A program made the position numbers and the translations under genes. Positions 60,957 to 64,000 of a stretch of 64,000 bases of DNA are shown here, one piece after another. Under the pieces are notes generated by a model. That model did no database searches, was not told the origin of the DNA, and worked only from the letters and a program-made list of their open reading frames with translations. This stretch comes from a gamma proteobacterium HTCC2207. Lineage in GTDB: Bacteria > Pseudomonadota > Gammaproteobacteria > Pseudomonadales > Porticoccaceae. Position 1 is the stretch's first letter. Every line of letters starts with the position of its first letter. The DNA lies in assembly GCA_905182855.1 (NCBI GenBank), contig CAJJDA010000009.1, positions 1-64,000 of the forward strand, in the 5' to 3' direction.

Positions 60957-62042
60957 TTAGATCACAGCCCTTGGGTATGATCCCAACACCTTGAGATCAG
61001 CAACCTCTGCGGTGAGCTGTTCTATCACAGCGGCCACAGGGGCATCTTCTATATGACCGGCGAAGTCGATAAAAAACACATACGACCATTTACTGTTGCG
61101 CGACGGCCGCGATTCAAGACGTGTCATATCAACGTTGTTGCGGCGAAATGGTTCGAGTAAATCGTATAGCGCTCCTGGCTTATTCTGCACAGAAACCACA
61201 ATGGAGGTTCTATCATCGCCACTCGGTGGAACGTCTCCAGTGCCGATGATCAAAAAGCGTGTGGAGTTATCTGGGCGATCCTCAATCTTATCCCAAATCT
61301 TTTCTAAGCCATACAGCTTGCAGGACATATCGCCGGCAATTGCCGCAGAGTTCCATTCTCCCTGCACACGCTTGGCCGCTTCTGCATTGCTGCTGACGGC
61401 GACACGTTCAATATTGGGGAAGTTGGAGTTCAACCACTGTCGACATTGCGCCAATGATTGAGAATGCGAGTACACCCGCGTGATATTGTCTTTATTAGTG
61501 CTCGGACCGATCATAAAATGTTGGTGAATGCGCAATTCCACTTCACCGCAAATTTTCAACGAAGAGTCCATAAAGCTATCCAAGGTATGACTGATCACGC
61601 CCTCTGTGCTGTTTTCAACAGGCACAACACCGTAGTGGCAGCTACCCGCTAAGACTTCACGAAACACCTCGTCGATCGCCGACTGAGGTACGCTAATAGC
61701 GGCATCACCAAAATGCTTCAGCGCGGCTTCCTGCGTAAAGGTGCCCTCGGGCCCGAGGAAGGCAACTTTTATAGGCTGCTCCAACGCGAGACAGGACGAC
61801 ATGATCTGACGAAACAACCTAGCCATATCTTCATTGCCCAAGGGACCCGTATTGCGATCCATAATATGGCGCAACACCTGCGCTTCTCGTTCAGGCTTAT
61901 AGTAGGCCTTGTCGCCCTGATCTTTTTTGACTTCTGCAACCTGCTGCGCACAACGCGCACGCTCACTGATTCTATGCATAATTTGCAGATCGAGCGCATC
62001 AATTTTGTCTCTAAGACCCAACAGTGGATTATCGTCTGACAT
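60957..62042 (-). CDS. pheA: Chorismate mutase / prephenate dehydratase
   Basis: A 361-residue P-protein for phenylalanine synthesis. An AroQ mutase domain (1-95, LRDKIDALDLQIMHRISERA), the dehydratase domain (about 97-275, VAFLGPEGTFTQEAALKHFG, VPVENSTEGVISHTLDSF, and NSTRFLIIG) and a C-terminal ACT domain for feedback by phenylalanine (NKPGALYDLLEPFRRNNVDMTRLESRPSR region). serC, commonly between gyrA and pheA in pseudomonads, is missing: pheA starts 19 bases after gyrA. Confidence 0.95.
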   Translation of the reverse strand: MSDDNPLLGLRDKIDALDLQIMHRISERARCAQQVAEVKKDQGDKAYYKPEREAQVLRHIMDRNTGPLGNEDMARLFRQIMSSCLALEQPIKVAFLGPEGTFTQEAALKHFGDAAISVPQSAIDEVFREVLAGSCHYGVVPVENSTEGVISHTLDSFMDSSLKICGEVELRIHQHFMIGPSTNKDNITRVYSHSQSLAQCRQWLNSNFPNIERVAVSSNAEAAKRVQGEWNSAAIAGDMSCKLYGLEKIWDKIEDRPDNSTRFLIIGTGDVPPSGDDRTSIVVSVQNKPGALYDLLEPFRRNNVDMTRLESRPSRNSKWSYVFFIDFAGHIEDAPVAAVIEQLTAEVADLKVLGSYPRAVI

Positions 62043-62061
62043 TGCTTAAACCTTCCTAGCC

Positions 62062-64000
62062 TTATTCTTCATTCGAATCATCTGTCTGAGCGATCTCTTT
62101 AGGAGCATCATCGCCAACACTGCTATCTAAAACACTTTCTTCTTCCTCTGGCTCGGCAATACGGGCCAGACTCACCAGATTCTCATTATCCTTGAGGCGA
62201 ATAATACGCACACCCTGAGTGTTACGGCCGACCACTGAGATCTCGTCACCGCGAGTGCGCACCATGGTACCCTGATCAGATATGAGCATGATCTCATCGC
62301 CGGAAAATAGCTGGGTAGCACCCACTAGAGGACCGTTACGTTCACTGGCCTGGATAGCGATCATTCCCTTACCACCGCGGCCCTTAGTCGGGAACTCACT
62401 GACATGCGTGCGCTTGCCGTAACCATTTTCGCAGACGGTCAAAAGAAAGCCAGCCTCCTTGGGTACAACCATGGCGATAACCAAATGCTCAACTGGCAGA
62501 CGCATACCACGCACGCCTTTTGACACTCGACCCATAGCCCGAGCATCCGTACTAGCAAAACGCACAGCCTTGCCTTCAGAGCTGAGCAGCATAATATCAC
62601 TATCATCATCTATAATAGCGGTACCCACCAAATGATCACCTTCAACCAAGTCAACGGCGCGCAAGCCGACGCTTCGGGGCCTAGAATACTGATCCAAAGA
62701 GGTCTTCTTTACTGTCCCATTAGCCGTCGCCATAATAACAAATTTGTCAGGACTGTATTCTTCCACAGGCAGGATTGAACTGATACGTTCACCCTCAACC
62801 AACGGTAATAGATTGACCACTGGACGCCCCCGCGAGTTGCGGCCCGCCAACGGAATCTGATAAACCTTGAGCCAATATACCTTGCCAAAATTGGTGAAAC
62901 ACAAAATGGTGGCGTGAGTACTGGCAACCAAAAGATGCTCGACAAAATCTTCTTCTTTAACTGCGGTCGCCGATTTACCCATTCCGCCACGGCGCTGAGC
63001 CTGATAATCACTTAAAGGCTGAGTCTTGGCATAACCGCCATGGGAAACTGTCACTACTCGATCTTCTTCGGTAATCAAGTCCTCTACCGTTAAATCATGC
63101 AGAGACTCAATAATTTCTGTGCGCCTAGCATCACCAAACTCCTCAACAACAGCCTCTAGCTCTTCCCGGATAAGGGTCATAAGGCGGTTAATGTCACCAA
63201 GAATGTCCTGATATTCTGCAATCTCTTCCAACTTGACTGCAAACTCATCGATAATCTTGTCACTCTCCATGCTCGTAAGCCGGTGCAGTCGCAGCTCAAG
63301 AATATCTTTAGCCTGCTCCTGAGACAAAAAGTACTGCCCATCATGCAGGCCATACTGTTTTTCAAGCCAATCAGGACGCGATGCGTGAGGACCTGCGCGC
63401 TCGAGCATCGCAACCACGGTCCCTGGACTCCAGCCACGCGCAACAATGGCTTCGCGTGCATCCGCAGGTGAAGCAGACTGCTTGATGAGAGCGATTATTT
63501 CATCGATATTGGCCAGCGCAATAGCAAAACCTTCCAAGGTATGCGCGCGCTCTCTCGCCTTGCGCAGCAAGAAAATAGTTCTGCGCGTCACAACTTCACG
63601 ACGGTGACGCACAAAAGCCTCAAGCATCTCCTTGAGGTTGAGAATGCGTGGCTGACCATCAACCAGAGCAACAACATTGATGCCAAAGACATTTTGCATT
63701 TGCGTTTGTGCGAAAAGGTTGTTGAGCACTACCTCGCCAACTTCGCCACGCTTGATTTCTATTACAATGCGCATGCCATCTTTGTCAGATTCGTCGCGCA
63801 ACTCTGATATGCCTTCCAGCTTTTTCTCTTTGACCAGTTCGGCAATACGCTCAATCAAACGCGCCTTATTCAGCTGATAAGGAATTTCGCTGACGATAAT
63901 AGTTTCACGTTTGGTCTTCTCGTCCACAATAATTTCAGCACGAGCGCGCATATAGATACGCCCACGACCCGTCCTGTAGGCCTGAATAATACCCGCCCTA
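62062..64000 (-). CDS. gyrA: DNA gyrase subunit A, C-terminal part (5' end beyond window)
   Basis: The reading frame is open to the window edge; about 645 codons are present. It contains the end of the breakage-reunion domain ([35 protein letters not shown]), the coiled coil, and the C-terminal DNA-wrapping beta-pinwheel with repeated blades ([11 protein letters not shown]-like [25 protein letters not shown]). The GyrA box reads QRRGGMG where the common form is QRRGGKG. The active-site tyrosine and QRDR lie outside the window. An acidic tail ends the protein. Confidence 0.96.
   Translation of the reverse strand, partial: RAGIIQAYRTGRGRIYMRARAEIIVDEKTKRETIIVSEIPYQLNKARLIERIAELVKEKKLEGISELRDESDKDGMRIVIEIKRGEVGEVVLNNLFAQTQMQNVFGINVVALVDGQPRILNLKEMLEAFVRHRREVVTRRTIFLLRKARERAHTLEGFAIALANIDEIIALIKQSASPADAREAIVARGWSPGTVVAMLERAGPHASRPDWLEKQYGLHDGQYFLSQEQAKDILELRLHRLTSMESDKIIDEFAVKLEEIAEYQDILGDINRLMTLIREELEAVVEEFGDARRTEIIESLHDLTVEDLITEEDRVVTVSHGGYAKTQPLSDYQAQRRGGMGKSATAVKEEDFVEHLLVASTHATILCFTNFGKVYWLKVYQIPLAGRNSRGRPVVNLLPLVEGERISSILPVEEYSPDKFVIMATANGTVKKTSLDQYSRPRSVGLRAVDLVEGDHLVGTAIIDDDSDIMLLSSEGKAVRFASTDARAMGRVSKGVRGMRLPVEHLVIAMVVPKEAGFLLTVCENGYGKRTHVSEFPTKGRGGKGMIAIQASERNGPLVGATQLFSGDEIMLISDQGTMVRTRGDEISVVGRNTQGVRIIRLKDNENLVSLARIAEPEEEESVLDSSVGDDAPKEIAQTDDSNEE

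Noticed and set aside
61140-61160. TGGTTCGAG-like string resembling a tRNA T-loop
   Set aside because: It is inside pheA and no acceptor stem or D-arm surrounds it.

Overview
This 64 kb window is ordinary, gene-dense chromosome of a gammaproteobacterium. Base composition is balanced and most genes lie on the minus strand. Gene order and gene forms point to a marine lineage near Cellvibrionales / SAR92-Porticoccaceae: a TyrA-AroA fusion in a gyrA-pheA-tyrA/aroA-cmk-rpsA-ihfB run, a YajR-type transporter beside ssb and divergent uvrA, rimI next to a HolD-like gene, fabA-fabB, and rlmB/rpsF/rpsR/rplI/dnaB. The family placement is inference. No rRNA, tRNA, CRISPR array, insertion sequence, prophage or defence island was seen.

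Layout. 0.1-1.3 kb: two small conserved genes. 1.4-6.0 kb: a cytochrome c oxidase operon with cytochrome-c-fused subunit II, subunit I, two subunit III genes and subunit IV. 6.3-9.7 kb: a LuxR-type regulator converging on clpB. 10-13 kb: proton-translocating transhydrogenase (pntA, pntA2, pntB). 13-16 kb: ispB, then fabA-fabB. 16-22 kb: peroxiredoxin, ssb, yajR-like MFS, divergent uvrA. 22-24 kb: DUF3581, DUF2750 and a RegB/RegA-like two-component pair with a truncated kinase. 24-27 kb: glycine-zipper lipoprotein, slipin/NfeD pair, rimI, HolD-like gene. 27-34 kb: leuA, pssA, a tyrosine phosphatase, ilvC, ilvH, ilvB. 34-39 kb: amidohydrolase lipoprotein, panD, panC, dnaB. 39-43 kb: rplI, DUF2232-like, rpsR, rpsF, a CDP-alcohol phosphatidyltransferase, rlmB. 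43-46 kb: RDD protein, glpK, a metallo-beta-lactamase-fold lipoprotein. 46-50 kb: lptG/lptF divergent from pepA-holC. 50-56 kb: a small unknown gene, valS, rep, then ihfB. 56-64 kb: rpsA, cmk, tyrA-aroA, pheA and the 3' part of gyrA.

How the genes work together: branched-chain amino acid synthesis (ilvBHC, leuA), aromatic amino acid synthesis (pheA, tyrA-aroA), pantothenate (panCD), replication (dnaB, holC, holD-like, ssb, rep, gyrA), translation (rpsF, rpsR, rplI, rpsA, valS, rlmB, rimI) and respiration (cox, pnt). The best regulatory find is a leuA attenuator with a 28-codon leader peptide ending in five consecutive leucine codons. Other regulatory features are a probable sigma32 promoter at clpB, a structured ilvB leader, and an rpsF leader that can hide its own ribosome-binding site.

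Quality warning. Seven genes, several normally essential (ssb, valS, lptF, rlmB, uvrA, pntA, pntB), carry about ten single-base indels, mostly in short homopolymers. Reading across each indel restores a full-length family member. These look like sequencing or assembly errors rather than pseudogenes, and each is annotated below as one gene. I did not find a convincing wholly new biological system here; the more unusual items are in the findings.
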